From Muribaculaceae bacterium (lineage in GTDB: Bacteria; Bacteroidota; Bacteroidia; Bacteroidales; Muribaculaceae), in contig JAICZO010000212.1 in assembly GCA_029057255.1 (NCBI GenBank), positions 270 through 12,753 of the forward strand: a DNA stretch of 12,484 bases. Reading direction: 5' to 3'. Every line of letters begins with the position of its first letter. Within the stretch, counting starts at the first letter, position 1. Positions 1 to 7,190 of this stretch are shown piece by piece. A program made the position numbers and the translations under genes. The notes below the pieces were generated by a model that was not told the origin of the DNA, ran no database searches, and saw nothing but the letters and a program-made list of their open reading frames with translations.

Positions 1-128
1 TCCGCAGGACGACGATTATTAGTAGCCGGGTACACCGAAGCGGAGCGGAGGTGTGCCCGGTTAAAGTGCCCTCTCGGGAAAGGCGTCCGAAGGCCGCCGA
101 CTATTCGTCCCCGGCCCACCGAAGCAGA
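1..128. repeat. Long direct repeat, copy 1 (GC-rich, stem-loop bearing)
   Basis: These 128 bases recur 191 bases downstream (192-319) with a single mismatch (G at 78, A at 269). The window starts inside the unit, so the left edge is unknown. The copy holds an imperfect hairpin: arms 26-36 and 50-60 pair through CCGGG/CCCGG and ACACC/GGTGT around a 13-base loop of GAAGCGGAGCGGA. No protein is recognisable in any frame. It looks like an interspersed or tandem intergenic repeat. Whether it is a REP-like element, a transcribed RNA or something else cannot be told from this window. Confidence 0.9.
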
Positions 129-204
129 CAATTACCCCGCATAAAAGGCGTCCGCAGAACATCACGTTGATGTCCCTTGGGGCGGCGGTCGTCCGCAGGA
201 CGAC
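129..204. other. Spacer between repeat copies with two small perfect hairpins
   Basis: Two short perfect inverted repeats lie here. ACATCA/TGATGT has a three-base loop (159-173). GTCGTCC/GGACGAC has a GCA loop (188-204) and runs into the start of repeat copy 2. GGCGTCCGCAG and GGCGTCCGAAG variants recur through the region, so this segment appears to be built from the same word set as the flanking repeats. Function unknown. Confidence 0.6.
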
Positions 205-319
205 GATTATTAGTAGCCGGGTACACCGAAGCGGAGCGGAGGTGTGCCCGGTTAAAGTGCCCTCTCGGAAAAGGCGTCCGAAGGCCGCCGACTATTCGTC
301 CCCGGCCCACCGAAGCAGA
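192..319. repeat. Long direct repeat, copy 2
   Basis: Second copy of the 128-base unit at 1-128, offset by 191 bases, with one difference. The same hairpin occurs with arms 217-227 and 241-251. Identity stops at 320, where this copy continues GAGCGGAGGT while copy 1 changes to CAATTACC. Copy 2 therefore contains a complete third loop box that copy 1 lost or replaced. Confidence 0.9.
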
Positions 320-335
320 GCGGAGGTGCCCGGGG
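300..335. repeat. Third stem-loop of the repeat family
   Basis: CCCCGG...CACC (300-311) can pair with GGTG...CCGGGG (325-335), leaving a small internal loop. The 13-base hairpin loop is GAAGCAGAGCGGA, one base different from the loops at 37-49 and 228-240. The stem sequence differs from the other two hairpins but stays complementary, so the folded form seems to be what is kept. Confidence 0.6.
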
Positions 336-358
336 TTGTGCGGAGCGGGATGTAGTAA

Positions 359-859
359 AAATACATAAGAAAGCGTTTATCCGCGCTGATTTTTGACAAA
401 CTGGAATGTCTCGCAAACTTTTCAATTGAATATGCCGCTTTCGTCTATTGCCAAAGCCTCACCTCTGTCACCATCCCAAGCTCGGTAAATCATATCAAAG
501 TTAGTGCCTTCCACGGATGCAATAAACTACAGACTATTTATAACCAGAATCCTACTCCTCAGTCTCTCGGAAAAGATGTATTCTATGAAGTTCCTCGTGA
601 CGTCGTGGTCTATATCCCCAAGGGAAGTCTGGACAAGTACACCGAGGCTAAAGGTTGGAATTATTTCACCGACTTCCGCGAGATGGGCACCTCAGGCGTC
701 GACGAAACCGTGACCGACACCGAAGTTCCGGTCGACGCGTACAACCTCCAGGGCGTGGAAGTGCTCCGTGGTGCTGCTGCATCCGAGCTTAGCAAGCTCC
801 CGGCCGGCATCTACATCGTGCGTCAGGGCAAGAGCGTCAAGAAAATGATTGTGAAATAA
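359..859 (+). pseudogene. 3' remnant of a BspA-like leucine-rich-repeat surface protein
   Basis: The frame opens after the double stop TAGTAA (353-358) with no credible start codon and ends at TAA 857-859. From about 425 it encodes a clear BspA-type (LRR_5) repeat: IEYAAF, then CQSLTSVTIPSSV, AFHGCNKLQTIY, and the usual terminal motif VYIPKGSLDKY...GW. The last 40 or so residues (YNLQGVEVLRG..., LPAGIYIVRQG, KKMIVK) resemble the C-terminal sorting domain that directs proteins through the type IX secretion system. Intact family members have a signal peptide and many more repeats. Here everything upstream of about 400 is missing and replaced by the repeat-rich segment at 1-355. The most likely reading is a gene truncated by rearrangement or by arrival of the repeats. 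The alternative, an unusual start codon near 389-401, would still leave no signal peptide. Confidence 0.8.
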
Positions 860-896
860 CAGCACGGTACTGTCCGCGCCAATCTCTCAGAACATT

Positions 897-930
897 AGGC
901 TGCGACCCGCAAGGCTTCGCAGCCTGTTTT
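897..930 (+). terminator. Rho-independent terminator after the BspA-like remnant
   Basis: A perfect 9-bp stem, AGGCTGCGA (897-905) with TCGCAGCCT (917-925), has an 11-base loop and is followed by G and four T. It lies 38 bases after the stop codon of the remnant and would insulate the coaX operon from upstream transcription. Confidence 0.85.
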
Positions 931-1062
931 GTATACTTTTCACCGCCTGAGCAGGGTTAAAATCTGTTAATGCTATGGTTGCGCTGTATAGCACACAACC
1001 GGTCTTAAACGCAAAAGGCGAGGGTCGCGACTGCTTCCGAGCACCCATTTAACATTTTATAA

Positions 1063-1093
1063 TTGTGCAATTGCCGCCGTTTTAGTAATTTTG
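1063..1093 (+). promoter_or_regulatory. Bacteroidetes-type promoter for the coaX operon
   Basis: TAATTTTG at 1086-1093 matches the Bacteroidales -7 consensus TAnnTTTG. A TTG at 1063-1065 sits 20 bases upstream as a minimal -33 element. The -7 box ends only 7 bases before the coaX ATG (1101), so the transcript would be leaderless or nearly so. Bases 931-1062 hold nothing else I can support. Confidence 0.55.
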
Positions 1094-1100
1094 CCGTGAT

Positions 1101-1856
1101 ATGGATTTAAGACTCACCATCGACCGCGGCAACACGGCGCTCAAGGCGGCGCTGTGGGACTGCGACGGCAACATATTGGCCGCCGCCAAAGGCGACGAGT
1201 CGCTGCCCGCCGGAGAGCTCGTACAATCCCTGGCAAAAACAGCAGGAGCGCCGTCCGACACCATTGTCAGCGCTGCCGTATACTGCTCGGTGGTCGACAG
1301 CGACCGGGCTGACGACCTCGACTCGCTACGCCCGCTCTGCCGGCGTCTCACCGACCTGTCGTCGGCGACTCCCATGCCGCTGACGATTGACTATCAGACG
1401 CCTGCGACTCTCGGTGCCGACCGCATAGCGGCGGCTCTCGGTGCTCTCGCCATGGCCGGCGACAACCGTCCGCTGTTGGTGTCGGACATAGGCACTGCCG
1501 TGACCTACGACTTCATCGACCTCGGGCGTGTCTACCGTGGCGGCAACATAGCACCGGGCATCGACCTGCGTCTGCGTGCTCTCGCAGCATTCACCGACGC
1601 CCTCCCGGCAGTCTCGAGCGACGGAGGCCCCACTCCCATATGGGGCACGACAACGGCCGAGGCTATGCGCAGCGGTGCCGTGCGCGGCGTGGCGGCGGAG
1701 CTGGACTACTACCACCGCTCGGCAGGCATCAACACCCTGGCCGTGCTCACGGGCGGTTCGGCCGAACTCCTTATCAGACTGAATCTTATCACTTTCGACT
1801 ATATACACGACCCCTATCTCGTGCACAAGGGGCTTTACAGCATTATTGACAGATGA
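1101..1856 (+). CDS. coaX: Type III pantothenate kinase
   Basis: This cytoplasmic enzyme phosphorylates pantothenate with ATP, the first committed step of coenzyme A synthesis. The type III class needs a monovalent cation and is not feedback-inhibited by CoA. The 251-residue length is normal for the family. Visible motifs are the N-terminal phosphate loop DRGNT (8-12), TLGADR (103-108, substrate pocket), DIGTAVTYD (129-137, second phosphate loop of the acetate-kinase/Hsp70-like fold), GGNIAPG (147-153), the GTTTAEAMRSG helix (182-192), LTGG (216-219) and the C-terminal DPYLVHKGL. The start at 1101 is set by the promoter immediately upstream and by the DRGNT position. Its stop overlaps the next start (ATGA, 1853-1856), so translation of the barrel protein is probably coupled. 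No other pantothenate kinase is in the window. Confidence 0.95.
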   Translation: MDLRLTIDRGNTALKAALWDCDGNILAAAKGDESLPAGELVQSLAKTAGAPSDTIVSAAVYCSVVDSDRADDLDSLRPLCRRLTDLSSATPMPLTIDYQTPATLGADRIAAALGALAMAGDNRPLLVSDIGTAVTYDFIDLGRVYRGGNIAPGIDLRLRALAAFTDALPAVSSDGGPTPIWGTTTAEAMRSGAVRGVAAELDYYHRSAGINTLAVLTGGSAELLIRLNLITFDYIHDPYLVHKGLYSIIDR

Positions 1857-3109
1857 AAATCAGCAAGCTCACAGCGGCTATCGCGCTTCTCATATCGGCA
1901 TGCGGCATCGCATTCGCCCAGAACGGAACCATGACTCCCTATTCGGCATACGGCTACGGCGTGCTGCGCGACCATGCCACATCCACCCAGCGAGCAATGG
2001 GCGGTGTCGGCTACGCAATGAACTCCGGACGACAGATCAACGCCATGAACCCCGCCTCACATGCGGCCATCGACTCGCTGACATTCCTCTTCGACATGGG
2101 CATCGACCTCACGTCGCTGTGGCAGAGCGAGATACAGGACGGCAAAGAGGTCCGCGACAACAATTTCGGCGGCGGCCTCGACTACGTGACCATGCAGTTC
2201 CCGCTCGGCCGATACATGGGCGCCTCCGTCGGCCTGCTCCCCTTCTCGTCGGTGGGCTACTCCTTCGGCAGCAAGATTGACAACGGCCTTGACTCGCGTC
2301 AGGGCAACGGCAGCCTCAACGAGTTCTACGTCGCCGTGGCAGGCCGTCCGTTCAAAGGCTTCTCGGTCGGTGCCAACATATCGTACCTCTTCGGCACTAT
2401 CATCAACGAGACATACGCCACCATATCGTCGTCGCAGAGCGCGCTCTTCCAGAAGCAGATGATGGTGCGTGACTTCCACCTCAACTTCGGCGCACAGTAC
2501 TCGGTGGCCCTCAATCAGGGCGACCGCGTGACACTCGGCCTCACCTACAGCCCCGCCAAGACCCTCCTCGGCACAGCCCGACAGATATACTACGACACAG
2601 CGCTCGACACCGAAGTGCAGTTCTCCGACGAGCACAAGCTCAAAGGCAACTACTCGCTGCCCGAGACATGGGGCGCCGGCATCAACTATCAGTTCGGCCG
2701 TCGCGTCATGGTAGAGTTCGACTACACCTTCCAGCCCTGGAGCAAAGCCAAGTTCCGAGGCTACGAAGGCGAGCCTGTCATGCACAACTATGCCGACCGC
2801 ACACGCTACTCTCTCGGCGGACAGTACACTCCCGACATCCGCGGCAGCTACTTCAAGCGCGTAAGCTACCGTCTGGGCGGATATTGGAGCAACGACTACC
2901 TCAAGCTGCAGGGCAACCACCTGCGCGAGTACGGCATCACGGCCGGCTTCGGCTTCCCCGTGCCCTCGATGCGCACCACCGTCAACCTCGGTCTGGAGTG
3001 GATGCACCGCCAGGCACACCCCAACCCCCTCATCAAGGAGAACTATCTCAACATCACAATCGGACTCAACGTCAACGAGATGTGGTTCCAGAAGAGCAAG
3101 CTGCTCTAA
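1853..3109 (+). CDS. FadL-like outer-membrane beta-barrel protein
   Basis: The 418-residue protein has a signal peptide (hydrophobic 8-22, likely cleaved AFA|Q after residue 22). Beyond that it consists of alternating amphipathic strands rich in G, Y and aromatic residues. RAMGGVGYA (47-55) and INAMNPAS (62-69) are typical of the N-terminal hatch region of Bacteroidetes barrels related to FadL/OMPP1 and PorV, where NxNPA sits near the start of the barrel. Unlike many barrels it ends in KSKLL and not in an aromatic residue. It is the second gene of the operon, overlapping coaX by four bases and followed 21 bases later by lptC. This hints at a role in envelope biogenesis or transport of a hydrophobic ligand, but the substrate is unknown. 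The family assignment is firm at the fold level only. Confidence 0.8.
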   Translation: MKISKLTAAIALLISACGIAFAQNGTMTPYSAYGYGVLRDHATSTQRAMGGVGYAMNSGRQINAMNPASHAAIDSLTFLFDMGIDLTSLWQSEIQDGKEVRDNNFGGGLDYVTMQFPLGRYMGASVGLLPFSSVGYSFGSKIDNGLDSRQGNGSLNEFYVAVAGRPFKGFSVGANISYLFGTIINETYATISSSQSALFQKQMMVRDFHLNFGAQYSVALNQGDRVTLGLTYSPAKTLLGTARQIYYDTALDTEVQFSDEHKLKGNYSLPETWGAGINYQFGRRVMVEFDYTFQPWSKAKFRGYEGEPVMHNYADRTRYSLGGQYTPDIRGSYFKRVSYRLGGYWSNDYLKLQGNHLREYGITAGFGFPVPSMRTTVNLGLEWMHRQAHPNPLIKENYLNITIGLNVNEMWFQKSKLL

Positions 3110-3130
3110 CAATCACTCCCTCAGAGAGCA

Positions 3131-3919
3131 ATGGCTGCTAAAAAGAACGCCATGCGATGGCTTGTGGCGGCGGTTGCTGCCGCCGGCATCGTCGTATGGC
3201 TGCTCATGCCCGCCAAGAGCGAGCCTATGCGCTACGTGCCCAACGCCTCCGACGGCGAGACCACGCCCACGATGGCGACATCCGACGTGTCGACATTCAT
3301 CAGCGACTCGGGATACACCAAGTACCATGTCACGGCGCCGCTGTGGCAGATGTTCGAGGACGCCGAAGAGCCTTTCTGGCGCTTCCCCGACGGCCTCGAG
3401 CTTGAGCAGTACGACACCGAGATGCGCCCCGAGTCGACGGTCATCTGCGACTCGGCCGTCTACTTCTCGCGCAAGCGCCTGTGGAGGCTCGACGGAAACG
3501 TCGTCATGGTCAACACACAGGCCGACAGCTTCCTAACTCAGCAGCTGTACTGGGACCAGACTTCGCGCAAGATATACAGCGACTCCTTCATACACATCGT
3601 GCGCACCGACCGCATAATCGAGGGCTATGGCTTCGAGTCGGACCAGGGCATGGTGAGCTACTCTGTCAACCGGCCGACGGCAATACTGCCCGCCGACCGC
3701 ACTCCCGGCTCGGCACGCAACCGCGCGCAGGTAGCGCCCGACAGCACGCCCGCGCCGACGGAAAATGCAGCGCCCGCAGCTCCTGCGCGCACCAAACAGG
3801 CACGCACGGCCAAGGCCGCCTTCGAAGCACCGGCGCCGCAGAAGGCCGACACCGTCAAGGGGCCGCGCTTCGAGAGGCTAAAACCCTCCACAATGTCACA
3901 AATGAAAAAATCACACTGA
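3131..3919 (+). CDS. lptC: LPS export periplasmic protein LptC
   Basis: LptC is anchored in the inner membrane. It accepts lipopolysaccharide from LptBFG and passes it to the LptA bridge across the periplasm. This 262-residue protein has one N-terminal transmembrane helix (about 9-26) after a KK start. The LptC-type beta-jellyroll follows (about 54-180): DSGYTKYHVTAPLW, WRFPDGLELEQYD, STVICDSAVYFSRKRLW, LDGNVVMVN, LTQQLYWDQTSRKIYS and DRIIEGYGFESD are the recurring strand motifs. Residues from about 186 to the end form an Ala/Pro/Lys/Arg-rich tail that is probably disordered and is not part of the usual fold. It lies between the FadL-like barrel and the CorC-like gene, four bases before the latter, in one operon. 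Confidence 0.85.
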   Translation: MAAKKNAMRWLVAAVAAAGIVVWLLMPAKSEPMRYVPNASDGETTPTMATSDVSTFISDSGYTKYHVTAPLWQMFEDAEEPFWRFPDGLELEQYDTEMRPESTVICDSAVYFSRKRLWRLDGNVVMVNTQADSFLTQQLYWDQTSRKIYSDSFIHIVRTDRIIEGYGFESDQGMVSYSVNRPTAILPADRTPGSARNRAQVAPDSTPAPTENAAPAAPARTKQARTAKAAFEAPAPQKADTVKGPRFERLKPSTMSQMKKSH

Positions 3920-3923
3920 CATC

Positions 3924-5207
3924 ATGAACGTCTGGATTGTCATAACACTTGTCTCTCTGCTCTTCTCGGCGCTGTTCTCGGGCGTGGAGATGGCATTCGT
4001 CACCTCCGACCGCGTACGCGTCGAGCTTGACGTATCCCGCGGCGGCGTGCTCGCCCGCATCATCAAACGCTTCTACGCCAAGTCCGAGCTCTTTATCTCC
4101 ACCATACTTGTGGGCAACAACGTGATGCTCGTCATCTACGGTATGGGGGCGGCGGCGCTTATCGAGCCTCTGCTGGGGCAGATATACCCCAACGAGCTGT
4201 TTATCCTCACCGGACAGACCATCATCTCGACCGCCGTCATCCTGCTCACGGGCGAGTTCATCCCCAAGACGGTCTTCGGCATCAACCCCAACAACTCGCT
4301 GAAAATCTTCGCCTTCCCCGTCTACCTGTTCTATATCGTGCTCTACCCCGTGTCGGCCTTTACCTCATGGCTGTCGCGAATACTGATGCGCCTTGTCGGC
4401 ATCAAAGACCCCGACAAGAAGCTGCGCCTCATATCTATAGGAGACCTCAACGACTACATAGAGGAGACCATCGACGACATGGAAGAGAAGAAGCAGACCG
4501 TCGACAATGAAGTCAAAATCTTCCGCAACGCTCTCGACTTCGCCTCGGCCCACGTGCGCGACTGCATGATACCCCGCAACGAAATCGTGGCGATAGCCCT
4601 CGAGACCACCTCCCGCGAGGAGCTCGCCGCCATATTCCAGAGCACGGGGCGCTCCAAGGTCATAGTCTACGGCGACGACATCGACAACATCGTCGGATAC
4701 ATACACGTCAGCGAGCTCTTCGACCCCTCGGTTGACTGGAAAACACGCATCAAACCCGTGCTCTACACTCCCGAGAACCTGCTCGCCAACGTCATGATGC
4801 GCCGCCTGCTGTCGCAGAAACGCTCGATAGCGATTGTCATCGACGAGTTCGGTGGCACCGCAGGCATGCTCACCCTCGAGGACCTCATGGAAGAGATATG
4901 CGGCAACATCGAGGACGAACACGACAACTCGCGCCTCACGGCACGCGAGACCGAGCCGGGAGTATACGAGTTCTCGGGACGCTGCGAGATCGCTGAGATT
5001 AACGAGCGCTTCGACCTCGACATTCCCGAGGACGACAGCTACCAGACTCTCGCCGGATACATACTCCACTCCACAGGCTCTATCCCCGCGCAGGGCGACA
5101 CCGTCATCATCGGCCCCTTCCACTTCGAGATTCTCAAAAAAGCCGTCAACCGCCTCGAGCTTATCCGCGTGGCGCTCAACAGCAACAGCGGGCAGGACGC
5201 ACAATAA
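3924..5207 (+). CDS. CorC/HlyC family membrane protein (CNNM + CBS domains)
   Basis: This 427-residue inner-membrane protein has three parts. A CNNM/DUF21 transmembrane domain (about 1-160) includes FSGVEMAFVTSDR at 18-30, helices at about 55-80, 95-115 and 128-150, and GEFIPKTVFG. A CBS-domain pair (about 208-333) contains VRDCMIPRNEIVAI, TGRSKVIVYGDDIDNIVGYIHV, and FGGTAGMLTLEDLMEEICG followed by NIEDEHD. A C-terminal CorC_HlyC domain (about 345-420) closes the chain. The family is linked to Mg2+ or Co2+ efflux and was historically called hemolysin-related. In Bacteroidetes a relative is the gliding protein GldE, and I cannot separate the two on sequence alone, so no symbol is given. It is the last gene of the coaX operon. 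Its stop lies only 13 bases from the converging DUF3575 stop. Confidence 0.88.
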   Translation: MNVWIVITLVSLLFSALFSGVEMAFVTSDRVRVELDVSRGGVLARIIKRFYAKSELFISTILVGNNVMLVIYGMGAAALIEPLLGQIYPNELFILTGQTIISTAVILLTGEFIPKTVFGINPNNSLKIFAFPVYLFYIVLYPVSAFTSWLSRILMRLVGIKDPDKKLRLISIGDLNDYIEETIDDMEEKKQTVDNEVKIFRNALDFASAHVRDCMIPRNEIVAIALETTSREELAAIFQSTGRSKVIVYGDDIDNIVGYIHVSELFDPSVDWKTRIKPVLYTPENLLANVMMRRLLSQKRSIAIVIDEFGGTAGMLTLEDLMEEICGNIEDEHDNSRLTARETEPGVYEFSGRCEIAEINERFDLDIPEDDSYQTLAGYILHSTGSIPAQGDTVIIGPFHFEILKKAVNRLELIRVALNSNSGQDAQ

Positions 5208-5208
5208 C

Positions 5209-5220
5209 GGCGCCCGCGCC
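5209..5220. other. Short GC palindrome between convergent stop codons
   Basis: GGCGCCCGCGCC fills the 13-base gap between the forward CorC-like gene and the reverse DUF3575 gene. GGCG/CGCC can pair around a CCCG loop, but there is no T tract on either strand. It is therefore at best a weak pause site. No convincing terminator was found for either operon here, so the transcripts probably overlap. Confidence 0.3.
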
Positions 5221-5991
5221 TCAGAAGGTGCGGACGAGCGAAATCTCGACTTTGGTCGGGCCTATATAATTGAGCTGCCGCGTCGACTGCCACACATAGT
5301 AGCCGCACTGCGGGATGTATTCGCGGCAGGCACCGCCGATATACCCTATGCCTATGCAGAAGTCGATGTTCAGACATCTGTTGAGCGGCAGTGAGTAGCC
5401 GTACTCGATGCCGGCGCCAAAGTTGGCTCTGTTCCAGATGGCTCCGCCCGGCACCCCGCCCATATATCCGCGGCCGCCCAGCTCAAAGTCCCATATAAGA
5501 GTCTGCGCATAGACTCCGACATGATGCCCGGCCAGCGGCCTCTCGGACGCAAGTCTGCCAAACCACCATCGTAGACCGATGTCGCCGCCGTATATCCTCC
5601 AGAAGAAGTTGCCGGCGCGGTGCGACCACCAAGCATACATCCATTCGCCCTGCAGGCTGAAGCTGCGGCCGAGATAAAGCTCGGCGCCGATATTGGGTAC
5701 GGCAAGCGCATCGTACAGCAGGTTGGTGCGCAGCGCCCATCGGGCAGGACTGACCCTGTCGGGCGACGCCGCACCGAAGACCGACACCCTTACGAGCGAC
5801 AGGTCAGTCTTGCGGCGCAACGAATAGAGCCTGTGCCTGAAGGCGTCAAGCCGCTCGCCATTACCCATGTATGAATCTACAATCTCGGTTTCGGCTACCC
5901 GGAAACGCACGGTGACACTGTCGGTAAGAACCCTTGCCGACAGGCACCGCGCAGTGAAGACCACACATAATATAACGAACAGGTGTCTCAT
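5221..5991 (-). CDS. DUF3575 outer-membrane protein of a fimbrial module
   Basis: The 256-residue protein has a short signal sequence (about 1-19). An N-terminal segment follows (about 25-80: TVRFRVAETEIVDSYMGN, RVSVFGAASPD) that resembles the start of the OmpA-like region found in larger DUF3575 proteins. The DUF3575 barrel covers about 83-256: ALRTNLLYDALAVPNIGAEL, GEWMYAWWSH, GHHVGVYAQTLIWDFELGG, FGAGIEYGYSLPL, NYIGPTKVEISLVRTF. The final Phe is usual for outer-membrane barrels. Larger relatives continue the ASPEG-type motif with a longer linker; here it passes almost directly into the barrel, so the N-terminal part looks shortened. It is the last gene of the reverse module, 86 bases after the fimbrillin. 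Such proteins commonly accompany fimbrillin genes in Bacteroidales, and the exact assembly role is not established. Confidence 0.85.
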   Translation of the reverse strand: MRHLFVILCVVFTARCLSARVLTDSVTVRFRVAETEIVDSYMGNGERLDAFRHRLYSLRRKTDLSLVRVSVFGAASPDRVSPARWALRTNLLYDALAVPNIGAELYLGRSFSLQGEWMYAWWSHRAGNFFWRIYGGDIGLRWWFGRLASERPLAGHHVGVYAQTLIWDFELGGRGYMGGVPGGAIWNRANFGAGIEYGYSLPLNRCLNIDFCIGIGYIGGACREYIPQCGYYVWQSTRQLNYIGPTKVEISLVRTF

Positions 5992-6008
5992 ATCTCGGGA
6001 GGGCGTCG

Positions 6009-6045
6009 CTGCAGCAAGCCCGACGCATGGCCGGAATTGCTGCAG
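6009..6045. repeat. Inverted repeat between fimbrillin and DUF3575 genes
   Basis: CTGCAGCAA (6009-6017) and TTGCTGCAG (6037-6045) are perfectly complementary around a 19-base loop. They sit in the 86-base gap between the fimbrillin stop and the DUF3575 start. No T tract follows on the minus strand, so this is not a standard terminator. It may stabilise or process the upstream message and set different levels of fimbrillin and barrel protein. Function is inferred only from position. Confidence 0.45.
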
Positions 6046-6077
6046 ACAGCGCCGCTTGGCGAATGACAGCTCCGCCC

Positions 6078-7160
6078 TTAAGGCTGCAGCTGAGTGGTTA
6101 CAGTCACGAATGTGTCGACAGTAGGATTGCCGAACTCTATCTGCGACATATCGGGGTGGCCGTTGATGACCACATTATAGACATAGTGGTATCCGCTCTG
6201 CCATGCGGTGAACCCGGTGCCCTGCAGAGAGAGATAGATATATCCCTCGCCCGACAGACCTCCGTTAGGCAGATTTATATCGGGAGTATTGGCATTAGGC
6301 CATACCTTTTTGCCGGTGGCCTTGTCGTACATGGCACATGTCAGCGCCAGGTAGACTTCTTTTTCGTAGTCGCCGCCCTGCACGAAGGGGAGCTCCTGCG
6401 GGATGAAGTATTTGGCCGCGTCGCCTTCGATGTCGACATCAACAGGCTCGGGCGTCAGTGTGATTATCTCGCTCTGTCGCTGAGCCATGAAGAGCACGTT
6501 GAAGCTCTTGTCGGCGAGATTGCTCCATGTGCCGACCGACTCTGCCGAGGCCTCTCCGGCCGTGGACGCTGCCGGGAAAGAGAAGTCGCCGGTCCGGTTG
6601 GCGCCGACGATAGTAGCGTTGTTGACGCGCACTTCCAGCTTCGAATCCTCAGAGCTGAGCATCACCGTGATGCGGGCAAGAGCATGGCGGAAGTTGAATT
6701 TGACCTGCGCGTCGCTGCCCTTGGCCGGCTGCGTCATGCCCGGCTCCACGGCATATATGAAGTCGGAAGTGCCGCTGTTGTCGAAGTGCACGGCGTCGAG
6801 CGGCGTAGTGCCCTGCGGAAGCATGCCCTGCGGGGCATAGGCGTAGAAATTCAGCGCGTCGCCCGAAGGCCAGTATTTGACCGGAGAGTACTCCCACAGG
6901 CCCGAGCCGGTCTTGTTGACCTCAACATCGGTCATATATGCCGATTTGTCGGAAGCAAGATACCCGTACACAAAGAATTGGTCGAGGCTCGCAGTGGTGA
7001 TGTCTGACGTAGCGCGGCCTTGCGGGAGCCTGCTTGCGGCAGTGAAACGGATAGCGTTGTCTGCCGCGGCAGGCACCGGATCATCTTCTTCCGTCGAGCA
7101 TGCGGGCAAAGCGGCCACAAGCCCTATCGAAGCCAGTACTAAGAATTTGGAATGTCTCAT
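6078..7160 (-). CDS. Fimbrillin family lipoprotein (type V pilus subunit)
   Basis: The 360-residue precursor has a lipoprotein signal (hydrophobic 6-20, LPA-C21). An acidic STEEDD run directly after the Cys resembles the Bacteroidetes surface-export signal. The N-terminal part shows the Mfa/FimA-type pattern: IRFTAASRLPQGRATSD, then LDQFFVYGYLAS, WEYSPVKYWPSGDALNFYAY, and later VKFNFRHALARITVML, a signature shared by fimbrillins and Mfa-like proteins. The C-terminal GYHYVYNVVING and the final strand FVTVTTQLQP fit the region that completes the Ig-like fold in donor-strand exchange. In Porphyromonas such subunits are lipidated, moved to the surface and cut by an arginine protease before polymerising. 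R49 in PQGRATS is a candidate cleavage site by analogy. It is the middle gene of the module, 30 bases after DUF5119. Stalk or tip position cannot be told. Confidence 0.85.
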   Translation of the reverse strand: MRHSKFLVLASIGLVAALPACSTEEDDPVPAAADNAIRFTAASRLPQGRATSDITTASLDQFFVYGYLASDKSAYMTDVEVNKTGSGLWEYSPVKYWPSGDALNFYAYAPQGMLPQGTTPLDAVHFDNSGTSDFIYAVEPGMTQPAKGSDAQVKFNFRHALARITVMLSSEDSKLEVRVNNATIVGANRTGDFSFPAASTAGEASAESVGTWSNLADKSFNVLFMAQRQSEIITLTPEPVDVDIEGDAAKYFIPQELPFVQGGDYEKEVYLALTCAMYDKATGKKVWPNANTPDINLPNGGLSGEGYIYLSLQGTGFTAWQSGYHYVYNVVINGHPDMSQIEFGNPTVDTFVTVTTQLQP

Positions 7161-7190
7161 ATTACAGGACTTTAAGAGTGAACAAAATCT

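Noticed and set aside
1..319. Possible CRISPR array
   Set aside because: There are only two copies of a 128-base unit with a 63-base interval, far outside CRISPR repeat sizes, and no cas genes are present.
101..368. Short open frames in the repeat region on both strands
   Set aside because: They are Arg-rich, overlap in several frames and follow the repeat structure, with no ribosome-binding site or protein family.
979..1002. GGTTG...CAACC inverted repeat before coaX
   Set aside because: Only five end pairs hold and the interior pairs poorly; there is no T tract or motif to give it a role.
2057..3112. 351-codon open frame on the minus strand opposite the FadL-like gene
   Set aside because: It is an antisense shadow caused by high GC at third positions. 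It has no signal, domain or initiation context, while the plus-strand gene has a signal peptide and barrel pattern.
4365..5204. 279-codon open frame on the minus strand opposite the CorC-like gene
   Set aside because: The forward frame has clear CNNM, CBS and CorC_HlyC motifs. The reverse frame is a composition artefact.
6027..7007. 326-codon open frame on the plus strand opposite the fimbrillin gene
   Set aside because: The minus-strand fimbrillin signal peptide, lipobox and Mfa-like motifs are unambiguous, and the plus frame shows no family features.
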